Shown here: positions 1-7,031 of the stretch, piece after piece
Layout of the letters: every line of letters starts with the position of its first letter
How positions within the stretch are numbered: the first letter of the stretch is position 1
The notes under the pieces: generated by a model
The model's input: the letters and a program-made list of their open reading frames with translations, nothing else
What the model was told of the DNA's origin: nothing
Database searches by the model: none
Program-made: the position numbers and the translations under genes
From: a virus
Length of the DNA stretch: 39,560 nucleotides
Strand: one strand, 5' to 3'
IMG/VR virus record: IMGVR_UViG_3300009177_000068
Coordinates: 1 to 39,560 of that record

Positions 1-971
1 TGGGCACCTTCCTGAACGCTGGGGGCAGCGGTCTCGCTGTCGGTCTCGCCAATGCCGTCACCATCAGCCTGAGTGGCGATGTGACTGGCACCGTGCAATT
101 CGACGGCACGGCCGCAACCAACATCGCAACGACTTTGACGCCGTCCGGCGTCACGGCGGGCACCTACTACGCTCCGATCATTTCGGTCGATGCTTCTGGC
201 CGTATCGTTTCGGCACAAAGCCCCGGCCCGGCTAACACCGACTATGCGGCTATCGCCAACGCGATTGGCGGGCCGCCTGCCACGGTCTCGAACTCCGTCC
301 AAAAGACGGGTGGCGTGATGACCGGCACCCTCACCGTCACCAACGCCAACGTCAACGCGACGGGCACCGGCAAGATCATGGAGAGCAACGCTGCTCTGAT
401 CCCGCGTGGCGTCATCGTCATGTGGACCGGCAATGCGACCAGTGTTCCGGCCGGTTGGGCTGTCTGCAACGGCATCACCCCCGACAGCAAGACACCGCCC
501 GTCCCCGATCTTCGTGGCCGTTTCGTCATCGGCGGCACAGACACCGGCGACACGGCCTATGGTTTGGCCGGTGGCAACTCTAGCCTCACCGCTTCCACCT
601 CGTTCGACGGCGCCCACTCGCACGTCATGACGGTGGGTGATTCTCCCGGTCACAACCACTCGGGCAATACCCTTGGTCACGCATTGACCACGGCAGAGCT
701 TCCGGCCCACACTCACGGCCTCGCGGCGTCTACGGGTGGTGTTCCGCGCGTCGGCACCGGCTTCGGCTATGCGGGCACCGCCGGGGTCACCGGCGTGGCT
801 CTCACTGCCACCGATCCGGTCGGTAGCGGCGTCGCTCACATTCACCCCATTTCATCTGACGGTGTGCACAAGCACGTCGTTACTGCATCAAACGCGGCGG
901 TCCACGCTCACTCTGTGACGTTCGACAATCGCCCGGCCTACTACGCGTTGGCCTATATCATGAAGCTCTAA
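1..971 (+). CDS. Tail fibre / receptor-binding protein with phage tail collar domain (5' partial)
   Basis: The reading frame is open from base 3, so the protein starts upstream of the window; the first in-frame start-like codon (GTG at 81) is probably internal. The N-terminal part has the repetitive Gly/Thr/Ala-rich sequence typical of trimeric fibre shafts. About two fifths in, from roughly base 402, RGVIVMWTGN, PAGWAVCNG and PDLRGRFVIGG match the phage tail collar (microcystin-dependent protein) domain. The C-terminal third carries six HxH motifs (AHSH, GHNH, AHTH, AHIH, HKH, HAH). In T4 gp37 similar HxH motifs bind iron in the needle-like tip; that role here is inferred. Expected at the distal end of a fibre, contacting the host surface. 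Confidence 0.85.
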   Translation, partial: GTFLNAGGSGLAVGLANAVTISLSGDVTGTVQFDGTAATNIATTLTPSGVTAGTYYAPIISVDASGRIVSAQSPGPANTDYAAIANAIGGPPATVSNSVQKTGGVMTGTLTVTNANVNATGTGKIMESNAALIPRGVIVMWTGNATSVPAGWAVCNGITPDSKTPPVPDLRGRFVIGGTDTGDTAYGLAGGNSSLTASTSFDGAHSHVMTVGDSPGHNHSGNTLGHALTTAELPAHTHGLAASTGGVPRVGTGFGYAGTAGVTGVALTATDPVGSGVAHIHPISSDGVHKHVVTASNAAVHAHSVTFDNRPAYYALAYIMKL

Positions 972-982
972 GGAATAACGCC

Positions 983-1558
983 ATGACCATGCGGAAATAC
1001 CTCGACATCCTGAAGGAAGCGGAAACTCTTCGTTATCCGAACGGCGAAGTTCACCACACCGAATACGATGCGCCCGCAGAGGGCTCGCGTATTCGTGAAA
1101 AGTCCACGGGTCGCGAAGGCGTCATGGTCGATTCCGAGCCGAGCCATCACGGCGAGGATTTCGAGCCCGATGTGTTTGTTGCGTTCGACGACGATCAGCA
1201 CGAAGATAAGCCGGACGAGCAGTTCGTCACTCGTCTCACGCTGAACGAAATCGAGCCCATCATGACTGAAGACCTCGACGACGATGAACCCGAAGTTCCG
1301 CCGTTCACGGTTGAATATTTCGATGAAGACCCTGACGGCGACGAAGGCCGCGCTGGCGACGGCTACTACTTCCAACTCGACGGCGAAGATAGCTGGTCGG
1401 GCGCGTGGCATAGCGAAGAAGAAGCCGAGCAAGAAGCGTGGGCTGCTATCGAGGACCGCAAGGCTGATGCCGAGCGCGCTGCTCGTCGTCAAGCTGCTGC
1501 TGCTGCGGCAGCCGCCCCGGCGCCTGCTGCGACTCCGGCCCGGATCGCCCGCCCCTAA
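983..1558 (+). CDS. Acidic, Ala-rich-tailed protein with a capsid-targeting-like N-terminus
   Basis: 191 aa, function not recognised. ATG 983 is chosen because AAGGA lies 8 nt upstream; a second ATG at 989 would give the N-terminus MRKYLDILKEAE. That end aligns with T4 internal-protein targeting sequences (basic residue at 2, aromatic at 4, hydrophobic 7-8, E10, A11) and contains an L-x-E site of the kind cut by T4 prohead protease. The body is strongly acidic (many D/E runs) with a DGEDSWSGAWHSEEEAEQEA stretch, and the tail is an Ala/Pro-rich low-complexity segment. The acidic, helical character would fit a head-internal or scaffold-core protein, but this is inference. It lies 11 bp after the tail-fibre stop and ends in a shared stop region with the reverse-strand ClpP-like gene. 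Confidence 0.75.
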   Translation: MTMRKYLDILKEAETLRYPNGEVHHTEYDAPAEGSRIREKSTGREGVMVDSEPSHHGEDFEPDVFVAFDDDQHEDKPDEQFVTRLTLNEIEPIMTEDLDDDEPEVPPFTVEYFDEDPDGDEGRAGDGYYFQLDGEDSWSGAWHSEEEAEQEAWAAIEDRKADAERAARRQAAAAAAAAPAPAATPARIARP

Positions 1559-2058
1559 TAACGGAGCTTGATGATGTCGTCGTAGTGCTTGGGTTCCAAC
1601 TGGTTCACGAGCCCAAGCGCCACCGCTTCATCTCGCCAAAGATACTCTTCGGTCTTTCCGAAGAATTTTTCGATCATCGCATCGCCCCAGCCAAAATCTT
1701 GGCGGAAACGCTGGTAGGAAATCTGCGTCTGCAAATCGTCGCTCTTGCCGTCGAGCGAAGCCTCGTGAAGCATGAAGCGCGCGGTGGGTGAAGCGGTGCG
1801 AATCGTGCCGCCCGCATAGATCAAACAGCCAGCCGACATGCAATCGCTGAAGGCGTGGGTGTCGAAGTCAAACTCTTTGATGAAGTTCGAAAGCATCAGC
1901 CCCCAATACGAATTCCCACCCTTGATATTCTCAAGGCCAAGGGTGACGTGGTCGCCGTTCTTTTTGTATTCAGAAAGCTCATCAATGATGCGCTCGCAGT
2001 CCCGCGCCTGAAGCGTGTTGAAGCTGCTGTCTTGGACGAGACGAAGGAGAATCCGCAT
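1555..2058 (-). CDS. ClpP-like / crotonase-fold serine protease
   Basis: 167 aa. The sequence CMSAGCLIYAGGTIRTASP followed by TARFMLHEAS resembles the ClpP active-site region: Ser75 in place of the nucleophile and His98 23 residues later (25 in E. coli ClpP), with the A-x-G...P-x-A-R-x-M-x-H framework. The C-terminal DEAVALGLVNQ matches the EA..yGLVD strand of ClpP and other crotonase-fold enzymes. The catalytic Asp is not obvious in the KTEEYLWRDEA stretch. It may be a head-maturation or cytoplasmic protease, or an inactive relative. The ATG at 2058 is preceded by TAAATAGGAGT, which holds both a late-promoter-like box (5 nt away) and a GGAG too close to be an ideal Shine-Dalgarno site. Confidence 0.65.
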   Translation of the reverse strand: MRILLRLVQDSSFNTLQARDCERIIDELSEYKKNGDHVTLGLENIKGGNSYWGLMLSNFIKEFDFDTHAFSDCMSAGCLIYAGGTIRTASPTARFMLHEASLDGKSDDLQTQISYQRFRQDFGWGDAMIEKFFGKTEEYLWRDEAVALGLVNQLEPKHYDDIIKLRY

Positions 2059-2063
2059 ACTCC

Positions 2064-2071
2064 TATTTACC
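2064..2071 (-). promoter_or_regulatory. T4-type late promoter box (GGTAAATA), 5 nt before ATG 2058
   Basis: On the reverse strand TAAATA is followed by five bases and then ATG. By analogy with T4 late promoters (box at -13 to -6) transcription would begin at the A of the ATG. Confidence 0.5.
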
Positions 2072-2091
2072 GATTTTATGGTGCGGCCCTC

Positions 2092-2099
2092 AATAAATA
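2092..2099 (+). promoter_or_regulatory. T4-type late promoter box (AATAAATA), 5 nt before GTG 2105
   Basis: AATAAATA, then ACGAC, then an in-frame GTG. The predicted late transcript would start on the GTG, supporting this start over the internal ATG at 2153. Confidence 0.55.
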
Positions 2100-2104
2100 A
2101 CGAC

Positions 2105-2323
2105 GTGAGCGGCTACCATCCTTACCGTGTTTCTATCGGCCGTGAGCACATCATGACCAACGGTTTTCTGAGTGATGAAGGGAAGGCGTGGTTGGACGAA
2201 AACGGCGCCGGAAAAGACTGGTATGTGATCGACGGTCCCTATATCGCCCGCCACCATTCGCAAAAATGCGCGTGGTTCAAAGATCAAAGCTTGGCGACGC
2301 TCTTTCGACTGTTTTTCGGGTAA
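2105..2323 (+). CDS. Small protein of the C-terminal F-x-D...FK/RLxW family
   Basis: 72 aa from GTG 2105, or 56 aa from ATG 2153 (start MTNGFLSDEGKAWLDENG). GTG is preferred because it lies exactly five bases after a TAAATA box; no Shine-Dalgarno sequence is visible for either start. The end, WFKDQSLATLFRLFFG, resembles the C-termini of at least five other small proteins in this window. Function unknown. Its TAA stop forms part of the next late box (TAAATA at 2321). Confidence 0.65.
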   Translation: MSGYHPYRVSIGREHIMTNGFLSDEGKAWLDENGAGKDWYVIDGPYIARHHSQKCAWFKDQSLATLFRLFFG

Positions 2324-2326
2324 ATA
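2319..2326 (+). promoter_or_regulatory. T4-type late promoter box (GGTAAATA), 4 nt before ATG 2331
   Basis: The TAA stop of the preceding gene is embedded in the box; TCCG then separates it from ATGCGC. No Shine-Dalgarno site lies before the ATG. Confidence 0.5.
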
Positions 2327-2330
2327 TCCG

Positions 2331-2735
2331 ATGCGCGATCTCATCAACCTCGTCGAATCTGCCCAGTATGAGCCAGACCAAAAATATTTCGGGCTCATTC
2401 CGGCAATCAAATATCTGCCGGTGTCCGCTATCCATCGACAGGAGATGGATCACATGCCTGAAGTGATGTCGGTCAGCGATGAGGTGGCCCGCAATATGGA
2501 TTTCTCCGAACCGGTCGAAGTCACCGCATTTCGTTTCGCACACAATGCTCGGGATCGTCAGGAAGACGATGATGCGCTACCCGAAGTCACACTTCGTGAT
2601 GGCCATCATCGCACGGCTGCGGCAATCCAGACGGGACGCCCCTATCTGCCGGTCGAGTGTCGCGCCATCAACGCCAAGGGCTACAAGCTGAACGCGCTGA
2701 TCGCCCTCTCCAAGCAGATCGAAGCGAGGCTATAA
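2331..2735 (+). CDS. ParB/sulfiredoxin-like domain protein with capsid-targeting-like N-terminus
   Basis: 134 aa. The N-terminus MRDLINLVESAQ matches the targeting-like motif shared with four other proteins here and contains an L-V-E cleavage-type site. Residues about 26-110 resemble the ParB-like nuclease/sulfiredoxin fold: IKYLPVSAIHRQE, then PVEVTAFRF, then RDGHHRTAAA at 89-98 and GRPYLPVE, the arrangement seen around the GxHR box of that superfamily. In that fold the box binds nucleotide or phosphate; DNA or nucleotide binding is plausible but unproven. ATG 2331 lies 4 nt after a TAAATA box. If packaged, it could enter the host with the DNA (inference). Confidence 0.65.
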   Translation: MRDLINLVESAQYEPDQKYFGLIPAIKYLPVSAIHRQEMDHMPEVMSVSDEVARNMDFSEPVEVTAFRFAHNARDRQEDDDALPEVTLRDGHHRTAAAIQTGRPYLPVECRAINAKGYKLNALIALSKQIEARL

Positions 2736-2738
2736 ATA
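2731..2738 (+). promoter_or_regulatory. Perfect T4 late promoter box TATAAATA, 4 nt before ATG 2743
   Basis: Exact TATAAATA overlapping the TAA stop of the upstream gene. CGTG follows, then ATGCGC. A start at +1 after five bases would fall on the T of the ATG, or on the A with a one-base shift. Confidence 0.65.
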
Positions 2739-2742
2739 CGTG

Positions 2743-3003
2743 ATGCGCGAATTCATCAACATCGTCACCGAGAGCAACGACCCGAAGGCACTGAAGGCGC
2801 GGCTGCGCAAGATCGAGTCTGATCGTCGGTATCTGATTACTGCCATGTGCACGAATGCGTGTGGCCGCGCCGCTGCGGCTCTTGCGGAAGGCGACACTGA
2901 ACGCCACGCGAAGATCATGGCGAATGTCGCCACCTACGTGGAGCAGGCTGCCGCGCTGGAAAAGGAAGCGACCGAAGTCGCCAACCAACTAAACGGCGTC
3001 TGA
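2743..3003 (+). CDS. Small helical protein with capsid-targeting-like N-terminus
   Basis: 86 aa, MREFINIVTESN... A GTG at 2740 would add one residue. The first twelve residues match the shared motif, including V-T-E. The rest is predicted mostly helical (KALKARLRKIESDR..., AAALEKEATEVANQL) with an Ala-rich middle; no known domain is recognised. Candidate internal head protein by its N-terminus only. Its 3' end overlaps the convergent reverse gene (2989-3165) by 15 bp. Confidence 0.65.
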   Translation: MREFINIVTESNDPKALKARLRKIESDRRYLITAMCTNACGRAAAALAEGDTERHAKIMANVATYVEQAAALEKEATEVANQLNGV

Positions 3004-3165
3004 CTTCCGCAGCCGTTCGATCTCGTCCGCAGCTTCCTCAAGAAGGTCCGCGATCCGGTCCCGCTGACCATCCTGCACCGATTTGCGGGTGGGGATTTGG
3101 CGCCTGATCTCGGCGCGCTTCCGCAGCCGATAGACCAGATCGTTTTCGTCAATTTCGCTCATCAT
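2989..3165 (-). CDS. Small charged helical protein, last gene of the PLP-enzyme operon
   Basis: 58 aa (MMSEIDENDLVYRLRKRAEI... to ...EIERLRKSDAV). Start codons ATG 3165 and 3162 are in tandem; the first overlaps the upstream TGA as ATGA. The sequence has a high share of Arg/Glu/Asp and a coiled-coil-like C-terminal half (RDRIADLLEEAADEIERLRK). Function not recognised. Confidence 0.65.
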   Translation of the reverse strand: MMSEIDENDLVYRLRKRAEIRRQIPTRKSVQDGQRDRIADLLEEAADEIERLRKSDAV

Positions 3166-3431
3166 TCCCCCTCGATGTCAGGCACGAGTTTGTCGGCCGC
3201 AATCTGGTCGAAGTCAAATTCCTTCGCCTCTCCCAGCCCGTCCAATAGCGTGACGTTGGTGAGCACCGCTTGGTGATACTCACTGTGATTGCCGTCACCC
3301 CATGCGATCCAGATCATGGGCTTGCGTTCGAGTCGCACGATGGTCCCGAGCATCACATCGGTCGTGCTGGTCACCGATACGGTTTGCCTAACCCGCAGGT
3401 CTTCCCACGGCACCTTGGATAGCTGGCTCAC
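3162..3431 (-). CDS. Hypothetical protein, fourth gene of the PLP-enzyme operon
   Basis: 89 aa from GTG 3431, one base after the TAA of the upstream gene; the frame stays open further upstream but that part is out-of-frame shadow of the preceding gene. The first half looks like a small beta-barrel (VRQTVSVTSTTDVMLGTIVRLERKPMIWIAWG split into strands). The second half is acidic (EFDFDQIAADKLVPDIEGE). Function unknown. Confidence 0.6.
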   Translation of the reverse strand: MSQLSKVPWEDLRVRQTVSVTSTTDVMLGTIVRLERKPMIWIAWGDGNHSEYHQAVLTNVTLLDGLGEAKEFDFDQIAADKLVPDIEGE

Positions 3432-3432
3432 C

Positions 3433-3918
3433 TTATTCGGCGTTCCAGAGGAAGATGCTCTCTTCCGGGTAGCTCTGGGTCGCGTCGTCCCAGTTTCGCT
3501 TCGCGAAGAACTCGATGACCGTAATCTTGCCGTCCACCTCGTTGGTGATGGCATGGATATAGTGGGCGAACAGGTCGAAGCGGCGGATGATGACATCTCC
3601 GCTCTTGCGACGATAGTCGCGGGTCCAAGCGGATTTCTTGAACGGCGGCCGGGGCCAATGACTGTAGTGCTTCTTCGTATAGGCCCAGAACGCCGCCTCG
3701 TCCGCGTGGAGCTTCACGCCCGTGGACACATAGTCCTTTCGACCCTGCTCGACCACGATGAAACCGCCCTGCCGATAGCTGCGGTCGGGGAGCGCCACCT
3801 CCTTGTAGTCGGTGTCGTCCTTGTGTCGCGCCCAGATGGCATCGGTCGCCCAAGTTGCTCCGTCGGCGTTGATGAGTTCGAGAATCGCCGCGACGTGATC
3901 TGCTGATTTAAGGGTCAT
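3433..3918 (-). CDS. Hypothetical protein, third gene of the PLP-enzyme operon
   Basis: 161 aa from ATG 3918, which overlaps the TGA of the HExxH gene as ATGA, so translation is probably coupled. N-terminal helix (SADHVAAILELINADGATWA), then an alpha/beta region rich in Tyr, Trp and basic residues (KKHYSHWPRPPFKKSAWTRD) and a C-terminal set of hydrophobic strands (KITVIEFFAKRNW). I do not recognise a family. Confidence 0.65.
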   Translation of the reverse strand: MTLKSADHVAAILELINADGATWATDAIWARHKDDTDYKEVALPDRSYRQGGFIVVEQGRKDYVSTGVKLHADEAAFWAYTKKHYSHWPRPPFKKSAWTRDYRRKSGDVIIRRFDLFAHYIHAITNEVDGKITVIEFFAKRNWDDATQSYPEESIFLWNAE

Positions 3919-4748
3919 GCCTTCGCCATCGCCTTCGCATATTTTTCCTTGTTCGCCCAGTAGAAGGTGGCGAACAGTTCGGCCTCTTGGCGGAACGGCA
4001 CGTTGTCCACGGGGTCCTTCGCGGCCTCCGTGGTGATCCAGTTGAGATGGTGCGCGAGGGCTTCCTCGCGGCTCACGGCCGTCGCCATCTGGAAGTTCGA
4101 CATGTGGTTCTCGACTTCTACGTAGCGATCCGACCATGTGATCGAGTAGATGGCGTTCTGCTCAGCGAACCGGCGAATCCATTGCTCGGTGATGTCCATC
4201 AGGTGTTCGGGCTTGCTGACCATCACGTCGCGGCGGATCGACCGAATGGTCTCCACGGCCACGTCCTTGTTGGTCGCCCACAGCGCCTTCATGTCCACGT
4301 CGTCCAAGAACCGATCCGCATAGATCGGGTGCGGGAACGAGTTCGCGCGAAGTTCCGGCATCTCGAAATAGATGGTGATCTCGGACATGCTGCTCGCTTC
4401 GAGTTCGTTGCGTTGCATTTTGTCGTCGAATGCCGCCTTCCCGATGTTCGGGACGTAGGGCATGTGCGCCGAGTGATAGAACTCGTGCAGAAGATAGAGA
4501 TCGTGGATCACCGGGTTGGTGTAGTCGTCGCGGAGCATGATAACGCCCCACCACGTCGAGAAGTGGGCGCGCTCAAGATGGTCGTTCGACATCTCGGCGA
4601 AGATGCGCGGCAGCCACGCGAACCGCTCGACGGCCCGCCAGATGAAACCGCCCGACTGGTGCGAATCACGGAACATGTCCGTCTTCCACTGGCTCAGGAC
4701 GAATTCGTGAATGGCGTCCTTGCTGGCGATGGCACGCACGTTCTTCAT
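3915..4748 (-). CDS. HExxH-containing protein (gluzincin-like metallopeptidase or diiron protein)
   Basis: 277 aa from ATG 4748, overlapping the TGA of the aminotransferase-fold gene (ATGA). Residues 88-92 are HEFYH in the context LYLLHEFYHSAH, and 23 residues later comes NELEASSMSE (114-123) followed by FEMP. HExxH plus a downstream E in an NE..AS context is the pattern of gluzincin metallopeptidases and resembles the ImmA/IrrE layout. ExxH also occurs in ferritin-like or haem-oxygenase-like diiron enzymes, and the largely helical, aromatic-rich sequence would fit those too. Its pairing with a PLP enzyme favours a biosynthetic role, but neither reading is proven. No signal peptide. Confidence 0.55.
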   Translation of the reverse strand: MKNVRAIASKDAIHEFVLSQWKTDMFRDSHQSGGFIWRAVERFAWLPRIFAEMSNDHLERAHFSTWWGVIMLRDDYTNPVIHDLYLLHEFYHSAHMPYVPNIGKAAFDDKMQRNELEASSMSEITIYFEMPELRANSFPHPIYADRFLDDVDMKALWATNKDVAVETIRSIRRDVMVSKPEHLMDITEQWIRRFAEQNAIYSITWSDRYVEVENHMSNFQMATAVSREEALAHHLNWITTEAAKDPVDNVPFRQEAELFATFYWANKEKYAKAMAKA

Positions 4749-5794
4749 TGGATCACCCCGCTGGTTCCGATCCGTTCGGCGAGGCCCGGCGTCAGGCACA
4801 GGCGCACCTTGCCCGCCCGCGTCAGATAGTCGGCCAGATCGTTGGGAAACTCGGTGACGCCATTCGCGAGCATGAACACGTCGGACGGTTCGAGCAGATG
4901 GATTTTGGTTTCCTTGGAAACCCGCACCGTCATGGCGCGCTGGTAGGAACCATAGGTCTCCGGCATGTAGAAGACGCCGTGACGCTGCATCATGGTGGTG
5001 CCGAGACGCAGCCCGGTCAGGCCCTTGAACCATTTGTTGCCGAACAGGCCCAAGTCCTCTTCGCGGCAGAACACGCCGCCGATGCGGTCGTAGTAGAAGC
5101 CGAAGGGCTTCGACAGGCTGAAGACCACGTTGCGGATCGACGGCTGGTTCAGATTGAACTTTTCGACGATCCTGCTCGACGGCACCGCGCCGACGTAGGT
5201 CATGTCGGCCACCACGGTGTTGTGCGGCATCTTCGAGATGAACTCGTTGAACTCGGGCCAGACGTTCCCGTCGATGGCTGACGGCTGACTGATGAAGAAC
5301 ATTTCGGTGCGCGGCATGGACGCGGCGATGGTCTCCCACTTGTCGCGGGGCCATTCTCGCACGATGCACCCGGCGGCTTCCGCCATGGCCTTGTAGCCTT
5401 CGTATTCGCCCTCGAAGAAATTGACGCAGCCGGTCAGGCCGCTCAGGCGGATGCGGGCCGCGTAGGCGAAGATCAGGTGACGAAGGGGCTCGCTGGCCCC
5501 GGCGGTCGGATAGAAGAACGGGAAGAGGGTGCGATCCAGTTCGACCACCGGCTTCGACCACTCGTGCCACACCTCGAAGAACTCTTCGTGGTAGCGATCC
5601 TGCTTTGCGGTCCATGCATCGCGGAATTGTTCGAGGTAGGCGTTGCGCTCGGCTGAGCCCAGATCGCCGAACACCTCGGCTTTCACGGCTTCAGTTTCCG
5701 GGGTGACCAGCGCGTAGACCGTCTTGCTGACGCCCATCGCGAGCAGCCGCGCATTGAGGGCCACGTTCGGGTTGAATTGCGTCGTGGTCGCCAT
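4745..5794 (-). CDS. PLP-dependent aminotransferase-fold (type I) enzyme
   Basis: 349 aa, first gene of a five-gene reverse operon, with an excellent Shine-Dalgarno sequence (AAGGAGG) before ATG 5794. Fold type I marks: YPTAGASEPLRH (about 95-106, cofactor phosphate loop region), FFEGEYEGY, VVADMTYVGA with Asp197 (PLP ring N contact), and FSLSKPFGFYYDRIGG with Lys229 as the Schiff-base lysine and Arg237. Length is near the usual 350-420 aa but short at the C-terminal domain. The substrate cannot be read; transamination, decarboxylation or group transfer are all possible. Followed by an ATGA-coupled HExxH protein. Confidence 0.7.
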   Translation of the reverse strand: MATTTQFNPNVALNARLLAMGVSKTVYALVTPETEAVKAEVFGDLGSAERNAYLEQFRDAWTAKQDRYHEEFFEVWHEWSKPVVELDRTLFPFFYPTAGASEPLRHLIFAYAARIRLSGLTGCVNFFEGEYEGYKAMAEAAGCIVREWPRDKWETIAASMPRTEMFFISQPSAIDGNVWPEFNEFISKMPHNTVVADMTYVGAVPSSRIVEKFNLNQPSIRNVVFSLSKPFGFYYDRIGGVFCREEDLGLFGNKWFKGLTGLRLGTTMMQRHGVFYMPETYGSYQRAMTVRVSKETKIHLLEPSDVFMLANGVTEFPNDLADYLTRAGKVRLCLTPGLAERIGTSGVIQ

Positions 5795-5817
5795 GGTCCC
5801 TCCTTGATCGAGAAGTC

Positions 5818-5845
5818 ATTCTCGTCTCGTTTGCGAAAATGTCAA
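5818..5845 (-). promoter_or_regulatory. Sigma-70-like promoter for the PLP-enzyme operon
   Basis: Reverse strand: TTGACA (5845-5840), 16-bp spacer, GAGAAT (5823-5818), about 24 bp upstream of the ATG at 5794. The -35 box is perfect, the -10 box weak. Confidence 0.5.
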
Positions 5846-5882
5846 CAGAAAGTAGAAAACAGAATTCGCCGACCGCTTATTG

Positions 5883-5910
5883 TTGACGCCCTTCGAACCC
5901 GTGGTAGTTT
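5883..5910 (+). promoter_or_regulatory. Sigma-70-like promoter for the glycosyltransferase cassette
   Basis: TTGACG (5883-5888), 16-bp spacer, TAGTTT (5905-5910), then AAGGAG before ATG 5945. It is divergent from the reverse promoter at 5818-5845; the 150-bp intergenic region is AT-richer than its surroundings. Confidence 0.6.
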
Positions 5911-5944
5911 TTGTTCACATTCGAGTTGAAGGAGCGACCCACAA

Positions 5945-6997
5945 ATGAAAATCGGCGTGTTGATCCCGGCCTATAATGAAGAGTGCGTAATCGCCGACAC
6001 CATCGGCGCGCTCATCGTGGCTGGCTATTCGCCGACCGACATTTATGTGGTCAACGACCGCTCCACCGACCGCACGGAAGAGATCGCTCTTTCGCTCGGC
6101 GTGCACGTCATCACGGTCCCGGTCAACGGCGGCAAGGCCAAGGCGCAGGAATATGCGCTGAAGAACTATGGCCTCACCGATCTTTACGACTGGATCGTCT
6201 TCCTCGACGGCGACACCAAGGTTGAGCCCAATTTCGGCCGCGTGTTCGAGTTCGCCGCCATCGACAATCCCGACGTTTCGCTTTTCGTCGGCCAAGTCGC
6301 CTCGGCCAACAACCGCCATATCTTCTCGGCGTATCGGGCGTTCGAATACGCCTACGCGCAGAACATCATCAAAAAGGGTCAGGACAACTTCAGCGTCGTC
6401 TACGTCTCGCCCGGTTGCGCGTCCATGTATAAGTCCAGCGTGCTGGCCCAACTGCACATCGACTCCAACACGCTGGCCGAAGACATGGACCTGACTCTTC
6501 AGGTTCATCGGCTGGGCGGCAAAGTGAAATACGTTCACGATGCGGTAGTCGTGACGCAGGACCCGAATTCCCTCAAGGATTATGTCAAGCAATCCATGCG
6601 CTGGAAGCGCGGATTCTGGCAAACGATCCTCAAGCACCGGACGTTCTCGTTCACGCGCAAGCAAGCGGTGGACTGGTATATGATCTACCTGACGCTGGAA
6701 TCTCTCATCTTCAACAAAATCTTCCTGTTGGGGGCGGCGTGGATTCTGTCGGGTCCGATGGTGATTGTGTGGGGGCTGTTGTTCGACCTGCTCATCTTTT
6801 CGGCAATCGCTTTCTACTCATTTACCAAAACAAAGCGGGTTGACACTCTCACACATATACCTGTATTTTACCTGCTCGCTTACGTCGGCCTCTATGTCCA
6901 CCTCGTGAGTTTTGTAGAGATCATCGTGCTCCGCAAACACATCTTGGCGTGGAACAAGGTCGAACGGTATCAATTCGACGATCTAGTAACCGCGTAA
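5945..6997 (+). CDS. Processive membrane glycosyltransferase, family GT2
   Basis: 350 aa. GT-A domain at about 1-230: LIPAYNEE at 6-13, NDRSTD with Asp38, FLDGDTKVEPN with DGD at 88-90, VSPGCASMY near 154-162, AEDMDLT with ED at 179-180, and QSMRW at 216-220, the QxxRW motif of processive beta-glycosyltransferases (cellulose, chitin, hyaluronan and poly-GlcNAc synthases). Two or more membrane helices follow (about 245-292 and 303-330). It should polymerise or add sugars from UDP-sugars on the inner face of the cytoplasmic membrane. Shine-Dalgarno AAGGAG lies close upstream of ATG 5945. Bases about 6700-6990 are less GC-rich. It is first in a cassette with exported proteins and an L,D-transpeptidase-like protein, suggesting envelope modification. 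Confidence 0.85.
   Translation: MKIGVLIPAYNEECVIADTIGALIVAGYSPTDIYVVNDRSTDRTEEIALSLGVHVITVPVNGGKAKAQEYALKNYGLTDLYDWIVFLDGDTKVEPNFGRVFEFAAIDNPDVSLFVGQVASANNRHIFSAYRAFEYAYAQNIIKKGQDNFSVVYVSPGCASMYKSSVLAQLHIDSNTLAEDMDLTLQVHRLGGKVKYVHDAVVVTQDPNSLKDYVKQSMRWKRGFWQTILKHRTFSFTRKQAVDWYMIYLTLESLIFNKIFLLGAAWILSGPMVIVWGLLFDLLIFSAIAFYSFTKTKRVDTLTHIPVFYLLAYVGLYVHLVSFVEIIVLRKHILAWNKVERYQFDDLVTA
6840..6867 (+). promoter_or_regulatory. Possible internal promoter within the glycosyltransferase gene
   Basis: TTGACA (6840-6845), 16-bp spacer, TGTATT (6862-6867), same spacing as other promoters here. It could give extra transcription of the exported protein gene at 7032. Chance occurrence in an AT-richer stretch is possible. 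Confidence 0.3.
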
Positions 6998-7031
6998 AGT
7001 TTTGTCAGAAAACAACAGAAGGACTACACAC

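Noticed and set aside
4748-5615. N-terminal extension of the HExxH gene frame
   Set aside because: This stretch is Arg/Pro-rich and overlaps the aminotransferase-fold gene in another frame; the ATGA junction at 4748 is the natural start.
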